NCBI GenBank assembly: GCA_964565765.1
Contig: CAZMGF010000006.1
Location: 16,887-80,886, forward strand
DNA: 64,000 nt
DNA from: Bog-1181 sp964565765
GTDB taxonomy: Bacteria > Oederibacteriota > PGYV01 > Palsa-1178
Direction: 5' to 3'
The notes beneath the pieces are model-generated. The model was not told the origin of the DNA, did no database searches, and saw only the letters and a list, made by a program, of their open reading frames with translations. A program made the translations under genes and the position numbers. Below, in pieces: positions 41,804-49,854 of this stretch (position 1 is the stretch's first letter; each line of letters starts with the position of its first letter).

Positions 41804-42997
41804 ATGAAAAAGAATATAATCCTCCTTTTGCTCACGCTGTTTGTCTGCGCCTCCCTGGCGGCGCAGAAGCTTAATATTATGACAACTTCGGGAAAACTTA
41901 TTACGGGCGAAAAAATAGGAAGCGACGACACTTCAATATTTATAAAAACTTCGGACGGCAACGCCGCGACAGTGGCTTTCACACAGATAAAAAAAGTTTT
42001 TGACGCAGACACCATGAAGGACCTTACAAACGATTACAAGCCCGGCCCGGCAGTACAGCCGGAGGCCGCGGCCGCGCCGGCCGTTTCAGATATTGACCAA
42101 AAAAAGCAGGAACTTGAGGCAAAATTTAAAAGCGGGGACATTTCGCGCCATGAGTATATGAAAGAGCTGGGAAAACTGCTCAAAGGAGCCGGAACGCCGG
42201 CGGCCGGAACCGCGGCAATTCCTGTAAAAACAAACGAGCCGCCCCAGCCCGAGATTCAGTATGAAACCGTGGAAGGCGAATCGGGAACGGCCGAGCTTAC
42301 TTCGCCGTTCACCAGAACCGTGCAAAAATATTTCAGCGTTGATATCGATTATCTTACCGTCAACCTGCTGGCGTCGTCCGATAATACAAGGCTTAAACAG
42401 ACCATGCAAAGCCTGACAATTGGAACCTATGACGATTCCACCTTTATCTGTTCGTTCGGTTTTGGCGGGGCTGCATATTTGCGGCCCTTTGACTGGTTTG
42501 CCATCGGAGGATTTTATACCACGTCGTTCATTAACCAGAACATGAACGTATTCCGCGGCACCGAGGCCATCACAGGCGGGGACTGGGACCGGTATATGTT
42601 TATTGACATGCCCACGGCCGCCTACGGTGTGGTATTCAGGTTCATACCCTATTCCTCGGCGGAAGCCACCGGCAAAGACGGAGAGCTGAGCGAGGATTTC
42701 GCGTTCGGCATAGATATCAGGATAGGAGAGGCAACGCTCGGGTCGCCTTTCGCCGCGGCCAGCATAGTTGACCAGGCTTCGCCGAACCCCTCGAACGTCC
42801 TTACCGCGGACCCGGTTACATACTTCGCCGTGGAACTCAACGTTTGCTCGGAGAGCAATTTTATTAAATTCGCGGCAGGCTACCAGCAATTCATGTTTAA
42901 CCAGCTCAACAACGCCGGCAATGTAATGGTGGATTCGGAAGGAAGCATACCTTTTTCAGGACAGGGGTTTTATATAAAGTCGTCGATTATTTTTTAG
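41804..42997 (+). CDS. Exported protein with SHOCT-like segment and probable beta-barrel
   Basis: A 397-residue protein with a signal peptide (MKKNIILLLLTLFVCASLAAQ). Residues ~22-70 form a short beta unit (NIMTTSGKLITGEKIGSDD). An Ala/Pro-rich link leads to a SHOCT-like helix pair (QKKQELEAKFKSGDISRHEYMKELGKLL, ~98-125). The C-terminal ~235 residues (from SPFTRTVQKYFSVDIDYLTV) alternate as in an outer-membrane beta-barrel and end GQGFYIKSSIIF with a terminal Phe, as is common for barrels. It is co-transcribed with the PDZ lipoprotein. The function is unknown. Confidence 0.68.
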   Translation: MKKNIILLLLTLFVCASLAAQKLNIMTTSGKLITGEKIGSDDTSIFIKTSDGNAATVAFTQIKKVFDADTMKDLTNDYKPGPAVQPEAAAAPAVSDIDQKKQELEAKFKSGDISRHEYMKELGKLLKGAGTPAAGTAAIPVKTNEPPQPEIQYETVEGESGTAELTSPFTRTVQKYFSVDIDYLTVNLLASSDNTRLKQTMQSLTIGTYDDSTFICSFGFGGAAYLRPFDWFAIGGFYTTSFINQNMNVFRGTEAITGGDWDRYMFIDMPTAAYGVVFRFIPYSSAEATGKDGELSEDFAFGIDIRIGEATLGSPFAAASIVDQASPNPSNVLTADPVTYFAVELNVCSESNFIKFAAGYQQFMFNQLNNAGNVMVDSEGSIPFSGQGFYIKSSIIF

Positions 42998-43111
42998 GAC
43001 AAGAGAGAATACATCAAGGCAAATAACAATTGACAATAAATGAGTCGCTGACGCGACTTTATATAAATAAAACAAACTAATAAAAAATTTTTTAAATATT
43101 CTCACATGTAA

Positions 43112-43140
43112 TTGACCTCACAATGCCATTCTGTTATAAT
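43112..43140 (+). promoter_or_regulatory. Promoter upstream of the 43187-44508 pair
   Basis: -35 TTGACC (43112-43117), 17 bp, -10 TATAAT (43135-43140). Confidence 0.75.
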
Positions 43141-43186
43141 AAAAAAATATATGACTATTGAGACATAATAATATTTAAGGGGTTTT

Positions 43187-43300
43187 ATGAATTGCGAAGA
43201 AGTTAAATTCAGCGCCGGGAGCCGCGCGGAGCGGTTGATGAAGCCGGACTGCATATATAAAAAACAGAAGAATATTAAAATACAATGGAGGGGGAATTGA
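43187..43300 (+). CDS. Possible 37-residue leader ORF
   Basis: An ATG 47 bp after the -10, behind AAGGGG, opens a frame encoding a polar peptide (MNCEEVKFSAGSRAERLMKP, ending KIQWRGN). Its TGA stop overlaps the TTG start of the next gene as TTGA, the geometry of translational coupling. There is no signal peptide and no known family. It may be a leader controlling the downstream secreted protein, or simply an open stretch in a 5' untranslated region. Confidence 0.35.
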   Translation: MNCEEVKFSAGSRAERLMKPDCIYKKQKNIKIQWRGN

Positions 43301-44508
43301 AAAAAATTTATTTGCTTTTTTTATTGCTGTCATTCGCTGTTCCTGCTTTTGCATTATCTGAAATGAGCATACCGACTCCAACGCCTACAAGCATACCATT
43401 AACCATCATAAAACATTCAAAGGTTCTAAAAATTACCGGTACGGAAAAAGACGAGGCTCTTGGCGTGGCTGTATTAAAAGACGGCAACCTATTTTTTACA
43501 GGGACGACAAACGATGCGCAAAATGGCTTCGATCAGGTGCTTGCAATGAAGACAACCAGGGAGGGAAAAATTATATGGAAAAAAATGTTTGGAGGTAAAT
43601 ATGAAAGCAGGGCTGTGTCGGCTGTGGAAACAAACGACGGTTGTCTGGCTATGACCGGAACGTCTGAAAATCAGGCTTTCATTCTGGAGCTTGACAGGAA
43701 TGGAAACTTTCTTTGGGAAAAAAAGATCGACAAAGGTTACATAAGGGGCGACGGTCTTGATATTCGCACGGAAGGAGACAATGTGCTGGTTTTGCTTGAG
43801 CTTGGAACCGGAGACAACTATTTCGGTGCGACAATGATTCCCGGCCTTGTAGTGCTGGATAAAAACGGGGTTATAGTGAAAATGTGTACTTACAGCGGTG
43901 ATGTATCAATAACGCCGAAATGCTTCTGCAGTATAGGTTCAGAGGGTTATGCTATTGTATATGAAACAAGGGACGTTTATGGAATCATAAGACTGGGACC
44001 GGATATGCTGAAAACATGGTCGAAAATATTTGATTATGGAGACGGCAAAATGTTTGATAAGCCAAAAAAAGATATGGTTGATTATACTCTTAATGAGGCA
44101 TATCGTTTTGATAAAGCAATACCAATAAGCGGAATAGTTTATTCACCCGCAGAAGGATTGGTAATATGCGCATATGATTATTATTTGACAAGGACTATAC
44201 TTTATTCAATTGATCCTGAAACAGGAGAACATCCGGAAGGCGGCCTGAACGCCCAGCTTACATATAACGCTGAGAATATTTTTGAACAGGGAGGCGGATA
44301 TATGCTGCAGGGCAGCACCTCTCCGATAGATGGCAGCGCGGGATATACCACATTTGTAAAGCTTGATGAAAAATTTACTGTGAAAAAGGGGATATGTTAC
44401 AGAGAACATGAAAGTATACACGGGTATAAAACGGCTGCTTTTGCCGACGGTGACGATGTGCTATTGTCTTATCAAAACGGGAAAATAACATTTTCTTCGA
44501 TAAAATAA
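43297..44508 (+). CDS. Exported protein with beta-propeller-like repeats
   Basis: A 403-residue protein with a signal peptide (MKKIYLLFLLLSFAVPAFA) and a short Thr/Pro segment (SIPTPTPTSIP). I choose TTG 43297 because the purine-rich GGAGGGGG immediately precedes it; an in-frame ATG at 43285 lies before that site. The mature protein has repeated blade-like units (GVAVLKDGNLFFTGTTND, AVETNDGCLAMTGTSENQA, ILELDRNGNFLWEKK), as in PQQ or Kelch-like propellers. No catalytic residues are recognised; it is probably an extracellular binding or scaffold protein. Confidence 0.7.
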   Translation: MKKIYLLFLLLSFAVPAFALSEMSIPTPTPTSIPLTIIKHSKVLKITGTEKDEALGVAVLKDGNLFFTGTTNDAQNGFDQVLAMKTTREGKIIWKKMFGGKYESRAVSAVETNDGCLAMTGTSENQAFILELDRNGNFLWEKKIDKGYIRGDGLDIRTEGDNVLVLLELGTGDNYFGATMIPGLVVLDKNGVIVKMCTYSGDVSITPKCFCSIGSEGYAIVYETRDVYGIIRLGPDMLKTWSKIFDYGDGKMFDKPKKDMVDYTLNEAYRFDKAIPISGIVYSPAEGLVICAYDYYLTRTILYSIDPETGEHPEGGLNAQLTYNAENIFEQGGGYMLQGSTSPIDGSAGYTTFVKLDEKFTVKKGICYREHESIHGYKTAAFADGDDVLLSYQNGKITFSSIK

Positions 44509-44582
44509 AAAAAGGATTCCAGCAAAGGGATTCCGGAGCCAGAGCCTGATTTGAACCTTGATTCTTCGTCAGGCTCAGGATA

Positions 44583-44636
44583 ACCAAGTAGACAACCAGT
44601 AATTAGGTCCCTAATAGGGACGGTCATTTACTTGGT
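44583..44636. repeat. Intergenic palindrome (54 bp)
   Basis: ACCAAGTA (44583-44590) pairs with TACTTGGT (44629-44636), and the interior includes the small palindrome TCCCTAATAGGGA. It lies in the 227-bp gap after the propeller gene. No second copy was found in the window. Confidence 0.6.
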
Positions 44637-44666
44637 AAACTTAACTCTTTATTTGCAAAAATACAA

Positions 44667-44695
44667 TTGACTTAAAAACATACAAAATGTATAAT
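44667..44695 (+). promoter_or_regulatory. Promoter for the ORF6N remnant
   Basis: -35 TTGACT (44667-44672), 17 bp, -10 TATAAT (44690-44695). Confidence 0.7.
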
Positions 44696-44735
44696 TTATT
44701 AAGTTTAAAACATACACCAAGCACAGGGGGGGGAG

Positions 44736-44987
44736 ATGGGTGGTTTGATACCGGTTGAAAATATTGCTCAGAGGATTTACCTGATTCGCGGCCAGAAGGT
44801 CATGCTGGCCAGCGATCTGGCTGTGTTTTGTGGGGTGGAGACAAAACAACTTAACAGGCAGGTTCACAGGAATGTTGAAAATTTTCCTGAGAATTTTATA
44901 TTTGCTTTGACAAAACAAGAGCATGATTTTCTAAGGTGCCAATTTGGCGCCTTAAACTTGAGGCCGCAAATTGCGACCTCAGACTAA
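44736..44987 (+). pseudogene. Truncated ORF6N-domain protein
   Basis: The 83 residues match the ORF6N DNA-binding domain common in phages and mobile regions: IPVENIAQRIYLIRGQKVM, then ASDLAVFCGVETKQLNRQV and NVENFPENFIFALTKQE. Full-length members continue for another 60 or more residues with a conserved PYAFTEQG-like segment. Here the frame stops soon after LRPQIATSD and no continuation is found in the other frames. The promoter and ribosome site (AGGGGGGGGAG) are intact. It is probably a decayed gene of horizontal origin. Confidence 0.7.
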
Positions 44988-45017
44988 ACGACAAGTCAAA
45001 ACTTTTGCCAATCGTGG

Positions 45018-45046
45018 TTGAATTAGGAGAGACTAGGGGGTATAAT
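45018..45046 (+). promoter_or_regulatory. Promoter for the small exported protein
   Basis: -35 TTGAAT (45018-45023), 17 bp, -10 TATAAT (45041-45046). Confidence 0.65.
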
Positions 45047-45098
45047 AGAGCCGTTGTATTAAGCAAAAATTCGCCAGCGGGGATTAAAAAGGAGCCTT

Positions 45099-45290
45099 AT
45101 GTACAAAATTATTATCGCGCTTATGTTTTTATTGTTTTTGACCGGCGCCGTGGAAGACGAACAAAACGCCGACTCATCAGGCGGCTGCGCCACCGCGGAA
45201 GGCACCGTAATACACGCGAATTCACCCGACAGCCAGATGACACCCTCATACTTTAACGGAGACGCGCAAACAATAGAGGACAGAAAATAA
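45099..45290 (+). CDS. Small exported protein of 63 residues
   Basis: It has a hydrophobic signal-like N-terminus (MYKIIIALMFLLFLTGA) followed by an acidic, polar tail with a single Cys (SSGGCATAEGTVIHANSPDS). There is an AAGGAGCC ribosome site and a promoter 50 bp upstream. It is not a recognised family. The first residues lack a true lipobox, so it is probably either cleaved and secreted or membrane-anchored. Confidence 0.5.
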   Translation: MYKIIIALMFLLFLTGAVEDEQNADSSGGCATAEGTVIHANSPDSQMTPSYFNGDAQTIEDRK

Positions 45291-45384
45291 CATTAATTAA
45301 CACTTTTCAGCATCAGCAGGCAAGATTAAATGCGGTTCGACAGGCTCGCCATGACAGGCCGACAACCTAATAAGGCGGTGGATT

Positions 45385-45906
45385 GTGGGTAAAAATATCG
45401 TTTACACAAATGACTCCGGCTGGAAATATTATGATGACGGAACCTGGGCCGATGACGACTCCAATACAGGCACTTATAATGGGACAATCAAAAACGGCAA
45501 ACCCGACGGGGTGTGGCTGGAATTTTATAAGAACGGGTCCAGATACTCTGAAGAAAATTACAGGGACGGAAAACAGGAAGGCGCCTGGAAATATTATCAT
45601 GAGAACGGCAACTTAAGCTGGGAAGGCTCCTTTAAGGGCGGCGCGCAGGAAGGGGAATGGAAAGTGTATTATGCCGGCGGCGGCCTAAAGGCGCAGGGGT
45701 ACGGTACGGCCGGCAAGGAAGAAGGGGGCTGGAAATCCTATTATGAGAATGGGAAATTGTGCGAAGAAGGAAATTTCAGGGACGGCAAACAGGAAGGAAT
45801 ATGGAAATATTATTATGAAAGTGGAAAATTAAAATGGGAAGGAACATATAGGAACGGAGAGCCGGAAGGCGGCAAGGAATACGGCAAGGAATACGGGGAT
45901 GAATAA
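45385..45906 (+). CDS. MORN/YwqK-type repeat protein
   Basis: A 173-residue protein starting at GTG (AAGGCGG upstream). It contains about six tandem repeats of ~23 residues with the pattern G..NGKPDGVWLEFYKNG, DGKQEGAWKYYHENG, DGKQEGIWKYYYESG, as in MORN-like toxin-antitoxin YwqK-family proteins. These repeats form beta-hairpin arrays. It has no signal peptide. It ends in an acidic GGKEYGKEYGDE tail. The function is uncertain; antitoxin-like or scaffold roles are proposed for relatives. Confidence 0.8.
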   Translation: MGKNIVYTNDSGWKYYDDGTWADDDSNTGTYNGTIKNGKPDGVWLEFYKNGSRYSEENYRDGKQEGAWKYYHENGNLSWEGSFKGGAQEGEWKVYYAGGGLKAQGYGTAGKEEGGWKSYYENGKLCEEGNFRDGKQEGIWKYYYESGKLKWEGTYRNGEPEGGKEYGKEYGDE

Positions 45907-45973
45907 TCAGAAATTATTAATTGCCTGCCATTTTTTTCTGTGTTAAATTATGCGTATCAAAGGGGGGGGCGCC

Positions 45974-46540
45974 TTGAAAAATTTTAAGATTGCGGCGTGG
46001 GTTGTGGTTATCGCGTTTCTGGCGGGCTGCGTTGGGGATAAGGAAATAAAAAAAGAGGAGGCAACAGCTATGGGTATTTATGATATCAGCGTGAAGGATA
46101 TGTACAATAAAGATGTTTCTCTCTCGGATTACAAAGGAAAAGTTCTTTTAATCGTCAACACGGCCACCCTCTGCGGGTTTACCCCGCAGTATCCCGGGCT
46201 TGAGGCGCTTTATAAAAAGTACTGCGACAGGGGGTTTGAACTGCTTGATTTCCCCTGCAATCAGTTCATGAACCAGGCGCCCGGGACAATCGGGGAGATA
46301 CACACAACGTGCACCACAAGGTTCGGCATCACCTTCGCGCAGTTTGCGAAGATAGATGTGAACGGAGACAATGAATCGCCCCTTTATACTTTCCTGAAAA
46401 AAGAAGGGGGCGGCGGAAATATAGGCTGGAACTTTGTAAAATTTCTTGTGGACAGGAAAGGGAACGTTGTGAAGCGCTTTGATTCGAAGGTGACGCCGGA
46501 GCAGATAGGGCCGGAAATAGAGAAGATAATTAACAACTGA
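45974..46540 (+). CDS. gpx: Glutathione peroxidase-family lipoprotein
   Basis: A 188-residue thiol peroxidase. A lipoprotein signal (MKNFKIAAWVVVIAFLAGC, lipid Cys19) precedes a complete GPx domain: peroxidatic Cys67 in NTATLCGFTPQYPGLE, the FPCNQF segment with the catalytic Gln, and the WNFVKFLVDRKG segment with the catalytic Trp. I choose TTG 45974 behind AGGGGGGGGC, because the upstream ATG would bury the lipid signal. Bacterial GPx enzymes usually work with thioredoxin in the cytoplasm; a surface-anchored form is unusual and parallels the lipoprotein MsrB at 3718. Confidence 0.9.
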   Translation: MKNFKIAAWVVVIAFLAGCVGDKEIKKEEATAMGIYDISVKDMYNKDVSLSDYKGKVLLIVNTATLCGFTPQYPGLEALYKKYCDRGFELLDFPCNQFMNQAPGTIGEIHTTCTTRFGITFAQFAKIDVNGDNESPLYTFLKKEGGGGNIGWNFVKFLVDRKGNVVKRFDSKVTPEQIGPEIEKIINN

Positions 46541-46558
46541 CAATATCCGGAGGTAAAA

Positions 46559-46990
46559 ATGGAAAATGAAATTGAACCTAAAAAAGATGAAAACGAAGCA
46601 GCGTACAAGCCTGTTGAAGGCAGCGGTGTGAAAAAGGCAATGCCTGCCAGCATTATAACGGCGGTTGCCGGGATATCGGTATATATCCTCCTTTCGATCC
46701 TTCTCGTTGTATCCCTGGCCATGCAGGGGAATATAAAGGCTTCATCCGGAGCGCTCGGGATGATAATATGGGCCATCATCGCCTTCGGCCTGGCTAAAAG
46801 GAGCCTTGCCGCGTGGTGGGGTGCGATGGTTTACAGCATTTTAGGGCTGCTCGGAACGCTTGCCGCGGTATTTATCGGCAAAAGCGGAATTACCATAAGC
46901 CAGATACTGCTGGCGTTGGGCTGCGGCGCGCCGCTGGCAGTGGTTCTCATCGCGATAAACATGAAAAGCGCTAAGGAATACATTAAGTAA
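46559..46990 (+). CDS. Small membrane protein of unknown function
   Basis: A 143-residue protein with a charged N-terminal tail (MENEIEPKKDENEAAYKP) and about four hydrophobic segments (ASIITAVAGISVYILLSILLV, LGMIIWAIIAFGLA, MVYSILGLLGTLAAVFIG, ISQILLALGCGAPLAVVLIA). There is a CGGAGG ribosome site. It overlaps the next gene by one base (TAATG). The function is not recognisable. Confidence 0.7.
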   Translation: MENEIEPKKDENEAAYKPVEGSGVKKAMPASIITAVAGISVYILLSILLVVSLAMQGNIKASSGALGMIIWAIIAFGLAKRSLAAWWGAMVYSILGLLGTLAAVFIGKSGITISQILLALGCGAPLAVVLIAINMKSAKEYIK

Positions 46991-47400
46991 TGAACAGCGG
47001 CAATTCATTAACCAGGTTTGAAGCCGTGAATCTTCGGCTTGCCGGTCTCGGCGTCCGCGAGGCTGACCTCACCGAGCAGTTTGTCCATTCGGGCGGCAAA
47101 GGCGGGCAGAATGTAAATAAGGTATCAACCGCCGTAAGGCTCAAGTACGGCAATGAAGATGTCAAATGCATGGAAGAGCGCTCACAGCTTTTAAACCGCG
47201 TCCGCGCAAGGGAAATACTCGCGGAGAAGCTTGAAAAAAAGCGCGAGGATAAAAAACTCTCTGAACGCGCCGCCGCGGAAAAGGCGCGCAAGCTTAAGGC
47301 GGGCAGGCCGAAATCAGCCAAAAGGCGGATACTGCAGGATAAAAGAATTAAGAGCAAGGTGAAACAAAACCGTAAATACATACCCGGAAGAGACGAGTGA
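46990..47400 (+). CDS. Peptidyl-tRNA hydrolase / release factor-like GGQ protein
   Basis: A 136-residue protein with the class I release factor catalytic domain only. The GGQ loop is SGGKGGQNVNKVSTAVRL (GGQ at 38-40), followed by the basic helical tail (Lys/Arg-rich from ~65) seen in ArfB/YaeJ, which hydrolyses peptidyl-tRNA on stalled ribosomes. It lacks the codon-recognition domain of RF1/RF2. It is translationally coupled to the small membrane protein upstream. It is likely a ribosome-rescue factor. Confidence 0.87.
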   Translation: MNSGNSLTRFEAVNLRLAGLGVREADLTEQFVHSGGKGGQNVNKVSTAVRLKYGNEDVKCMEERSQLLNRVRAREILAEKLEKKREDKKLSERAAAEKARKLKAGRPKSAKRRILQDKRIKSKVKQNRKYIPGRDE

Positions 47401-47450
47401 AGATAATTAAAGGAGCCGCTTGACGCGTCTTTAATTGTATAATAAAGCAT

Positions 47451-48683
47451 ATGCAAAAAATAAAAGAACTATTCAGGGCTTTTAACTACAGAAACTACCG
47501 CCTGTTCTTTTTCGGCCAGGGCATATCATTCATCGGCACCATGATGCAGAACACTGCCCAGGCCTGGCTCGTTTACCGCCTCACAAAATCCGCGGCAATG
47601 CTCGGCCTCGTGGCCTTTTGCTCCCAGTTCCCGGCATTTTTCATGGCCCCGCTGTCAGGGCTGTTAAGTGACAGGTTTGAAAAGCGAAAAATAATCCTCT
47701 TCGCCGATATATTCAAAATACTCCAGGCAGTCGCCCTTACAACACTTGTGATAACCGGCGTAATAAAACCATGGCACATTGCGGCCCTTGCCGTTCTGCT
47801 CGGCCTTGCAAACGGGCTTGAGACCACGGCAAGGCACGCGATGGTGCCCGAGATTGTTGACGATAAAAAAGACATGGGCAATGCCATTGCCGTCAATTCC
47901 ATCCTTTTTAACACCGGCAGGGTGGCCGGGCCCGCGCTTGCCGGGTTTGTCGTGGCATGGCTCGGTGAAGGCTTTTGCTTCGGCGCCAACGCGCTGAGTT
48001 ATATCGCCCTTATATATTCACTGCTTGCCATGAAGCTTCATCAGCCAACGCCTGATCACGCAGCGCATCCTGTCGAAGAGCTTAAAGAGGGTTATAAATA
48101 CGCCTTCTCATCCAAAACAATCCGCCCGGTAATATTCCTTACGGCCTTTGTAAGCCTGACCGGCGCCTCAGCCGTTGTTTTGATTCCTGTTTTTGCCGGT
48201 GAAATACTTAACGGCGGGCCGCAGGCTCTCGGGCTCCTTATGGGTTCACTTGGTTTTGGCGCGGTTATAGGGGGGCTCTTTCTCGCGTCGCGCAGGGACG
48301 GGAAAAAACTGGGCAATGTAATAGCGGCGGCAACATTTATTTTCGGGTTCTGGCTCTGCCTGCTGCCGCTGGCGAAAAATATAATTCCTGCCATGATTAT
48401 ACTTGCGGCGGCCGGCAGCGGCATGATGCTGATGTCCTCGGCCTCAAATACTTTTGTCCAGTCAATGGCCCGGGACAGGCTGCGCGGCAGGGTGATGGGC
48501 TTTTACCTGATGGCTGTTACGGGTTTCGGCCCGCTGGGAAACCTTTTGACAGGATACATGGCAAAGCAGTGGGGGGCAAAACCGGTGATCTGCGCGTTAG
48601 GCGCACTAACATTCGCCGCCGCGGCGCTATTTGGTTTAAGGCAAGAACATACAGAAAGTAGACGGGAGAAAATTGAAGAATAA
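47451..48683 (+). CDS. Major facilitator superfamily transporter
   Basis: A 410-residue 12-helix transporter. The MFS motif A appears in the loop GLLSDRFEKRKI after the second helix, and the overall start FNYRNYRLFFFGQGISFIGTMMQ is typical of EntS-type (drug or siderophore) exporters. The last 14 residues (from RQEHTESRREKIEE) are encoded by a dispersed intergenic repeat (48641-48672), so the native C-terminus was probably replaced when the repeat inserted. A bidirectional terminator follows. Confidence 0.9.
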   Translation: MQKIKELFRAFNYRNYRLFFFGQGISFIGTMMQNTAQAWLVYRLTKSAAMLGLVAFCSQFPAFFMAPLSGLLSDRFEKRKIILFADIFKILQAVALTTLVITGVIKPWHIAALAVLLGLANGLETTARHAMVPEIVDDKKDMGNAIAVNSILFNTGRVAGPALAGFVVAWLGEGFCFGANALSYIALIYSLLAMKLHQPTPDHAAHPVEELKEGYKYAFSSKTIRPVIFLTAFVSLTGASAVVLIPVFAGEILNGGPQALGLLMGSLGFGAVIGGLFLASRRDGKKLGNVIAAATFIFGFWLCLLPLAKNIIPAMIILAAAGSGMMLMSSASNTFVQSMARDRLRGRVMGFYLMAVTGFGPLGNLLTGYMAKQWGAKPVICALGALTFAAAALFGLRQEHTESRREKIEE

Positions 48684-48727
48684 ACGCCCGGTGCCATGAA
48701 ACCTTGTGGTTCATTGGCGGCGGCCCG
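48641..48727. repeat. Dispersed repeat overlapping the MFS 3' end (TTACAGAAAGTAGA-type module plus degenerate palindrome)
   Basis: GCAAGAACATACAGAAAGTA followed by GACGGGAGAA matches modules at 37221, 54355 and 61177 and lies inside the coding sequence. After the stop come GCCATGAAACCTTGTGGTTC and GGCGGCGGCCCGG, which resemble the palindrome at 54295-54348. Confidence 0.75.
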
Positions 48728-48749
48728 GTATTTGCTTTGGGGCAAATAA

Positions 48750-48779
48750 AAAAGGCGGGGCATTATGCCCCGCCTTTTG
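48750..48779. terminator. Bidirectional terminator
   Basis: AAAAGGCGGGGCA pairs exactly with TGCCCCGCCTTTT around a TTA loop. A-rich and T-rich flanks allow function for both the MFS gene and the convergent lipoprotein gene. Confidence 0.9.
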
Positions 48780-48795
48780 TGTTGTATTGTATTGT

Positions 48796-49527
48796 TTAAT
48801 TCTGGCAGGAACAGAGCGCCTGCAAGAGCATGCTAAAGCTTCCGGAAGTGTACGGGCCGTTGGCGGCGAATGTTGACGGCAGTGTCCCGAGGGCCATAGG
48901 ATTCTGTATATAATATCCGCTTCCTCCGGGCGAGGAGCAAATCACGCTGTCTGTATCTGAAATCTCCGCTAGCCAGTAAGTGCCCGGGGCCAGGTTAACC
49001 GGCGAGGCGAGGTTCAGGGTGTTCCATCCGCTGGTGCACGCTGTCTGCGGCGACTGGGCGATCAGGCTTCCCGGGGTTCCGCTGTTGTCGGCATAAATAG
49101 CCGCGATGCAGTTTCCATTAAGGATGTTGCCGTTTATTGTCTGTACAAAGAGTGAAAATCCTGTCAGTTGCACCTGATTGCTGTTTGTATAACTGCTGGC
49201 CTGAAGATAGCCTGCGGCATATCCGGTTTGAACCGCTCCGCTATTTCCAAAATTAAAACCAATTCCGGTGCATATAGTGGCCGTTGCCGTTGCTGTTGAA
49301 GTGGAAGTAGGTGTAAGCGTTACCGTGACGGTGAAAGTCGGAGTTATTGTGGATGTTAATGTGGCCGTTCACAGCGAAGCAACGTGCGTCAGCGTCGGGT
49401 TTATTATTTCGGCGGTCAGGGTCGCGTTTACATCATATGGGGCCGCCGGTGTCGATTTTTTGCAGCCAAATGTAAAAAAGAGAAACATAGCGGCAGCGGC
49501 AAGGGCCAGAACCAGTAATTTTTTCAT
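48796..49527 (-). pseudogene. Lipoprotein gene interrupted by an in-frame TGA
   Basis: From ATG 49527 (minus) the frame encodes a lipoprotein signal (MKKLLVLALAAAAMFLFFTF, then Gly-Cys22) and CKKSTPAAP, then stops at codon 53 (TGA, 49371-49369). The same frame continues without a shift through a Thr-rich linker (TATLTSTITPTFTVTVTLT) into a beta domain ending LLQALCSCQN at 48796. The domain has IAAIYADNSGTPGSLIAQSP and GWNTLNLASPVNLAPGTYWL, matching the domains of the giant protein at 26954. The intact protein would be 243 residues. It could be a nonsense mutation, a strain variant or an assembly error. An internal start at 49173 would leave out the signal. Confidence 0.8.
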
Positions 49528-49688
49528 CTTGATATTGCCTCCTGAAAAGTATTTTTTATCGCGGAGGAAATTATACTATAGTGAACCCGATATGTCAAAC
49601 CGCATAATTTCCGCCGGTGAATTTGTCTTGTTTAGCCCCTGAACATATGATAAAATCACTTAAAATTCAGAATAACCGGAGGTTTTTT

Positions 49689-49850
49689 ATGAACAAATGG
49701 GAATGTTCGGTTTGCGGATACATATATGACCCGGCAAAAGGCGACCCTGACGGCGGCATCGCGCCCGGAACCCCTTTTGACCAGATTCCCGCGGCATGGT
49801 CATGCCCGGAGTGCGGCGCTTCCAAGTCGGATTTCAAAGAATTAAAGTAA
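49689..49850 (+). CDS. Rubredoxin
   Basis: A 53-residue single-iron electron carrier with CSVCGYIYDPAKGD (Cys6, Cys9) and WSCPECGASKSDF (Cys39, Cys42). I start at ATG 49689 behind CCGGAGG; the longer open frame upstream has no ribosome site. It is a likely electron donor for the A-type flavoprotein, desulfoferrodoxin or rubrerythrin at 11806-14445 although it is encoded 35 kb away, and the flavin reductase at 7394 may reduce it. Confidence 0.97.
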   Translation: MNKWECSVCGYIYDPAKGDPDGGIAPGTPFDQIPAAWSCPECGASKSDFKELK

Positions 49851-49854
49851 CTTC

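Noticed and set aside
45297..45384. Possible short gene between the small exported protein and the MORN-like gene
   Set aside because: The segment contains a generic GGTTCGACAGGCTCGCC-type sequence and no ribosome site with a sustained frame.
49369..49371. Selenocysteine recoding of the in-frame TGA in the lipoprotein
   Set aside because: The TGA lies in a low-complexity Thr-rich linker without a catalytic context, no homologous Cys is expected there, and no convincing hairpin follows it.
49268..49642. 124-codon plus-strand frame
   Set aside because: Its Val-rich start is the reverse strand of the split lipoprotein's Thr linker, and its tail runs into non-coding DNA before rubredoxin.
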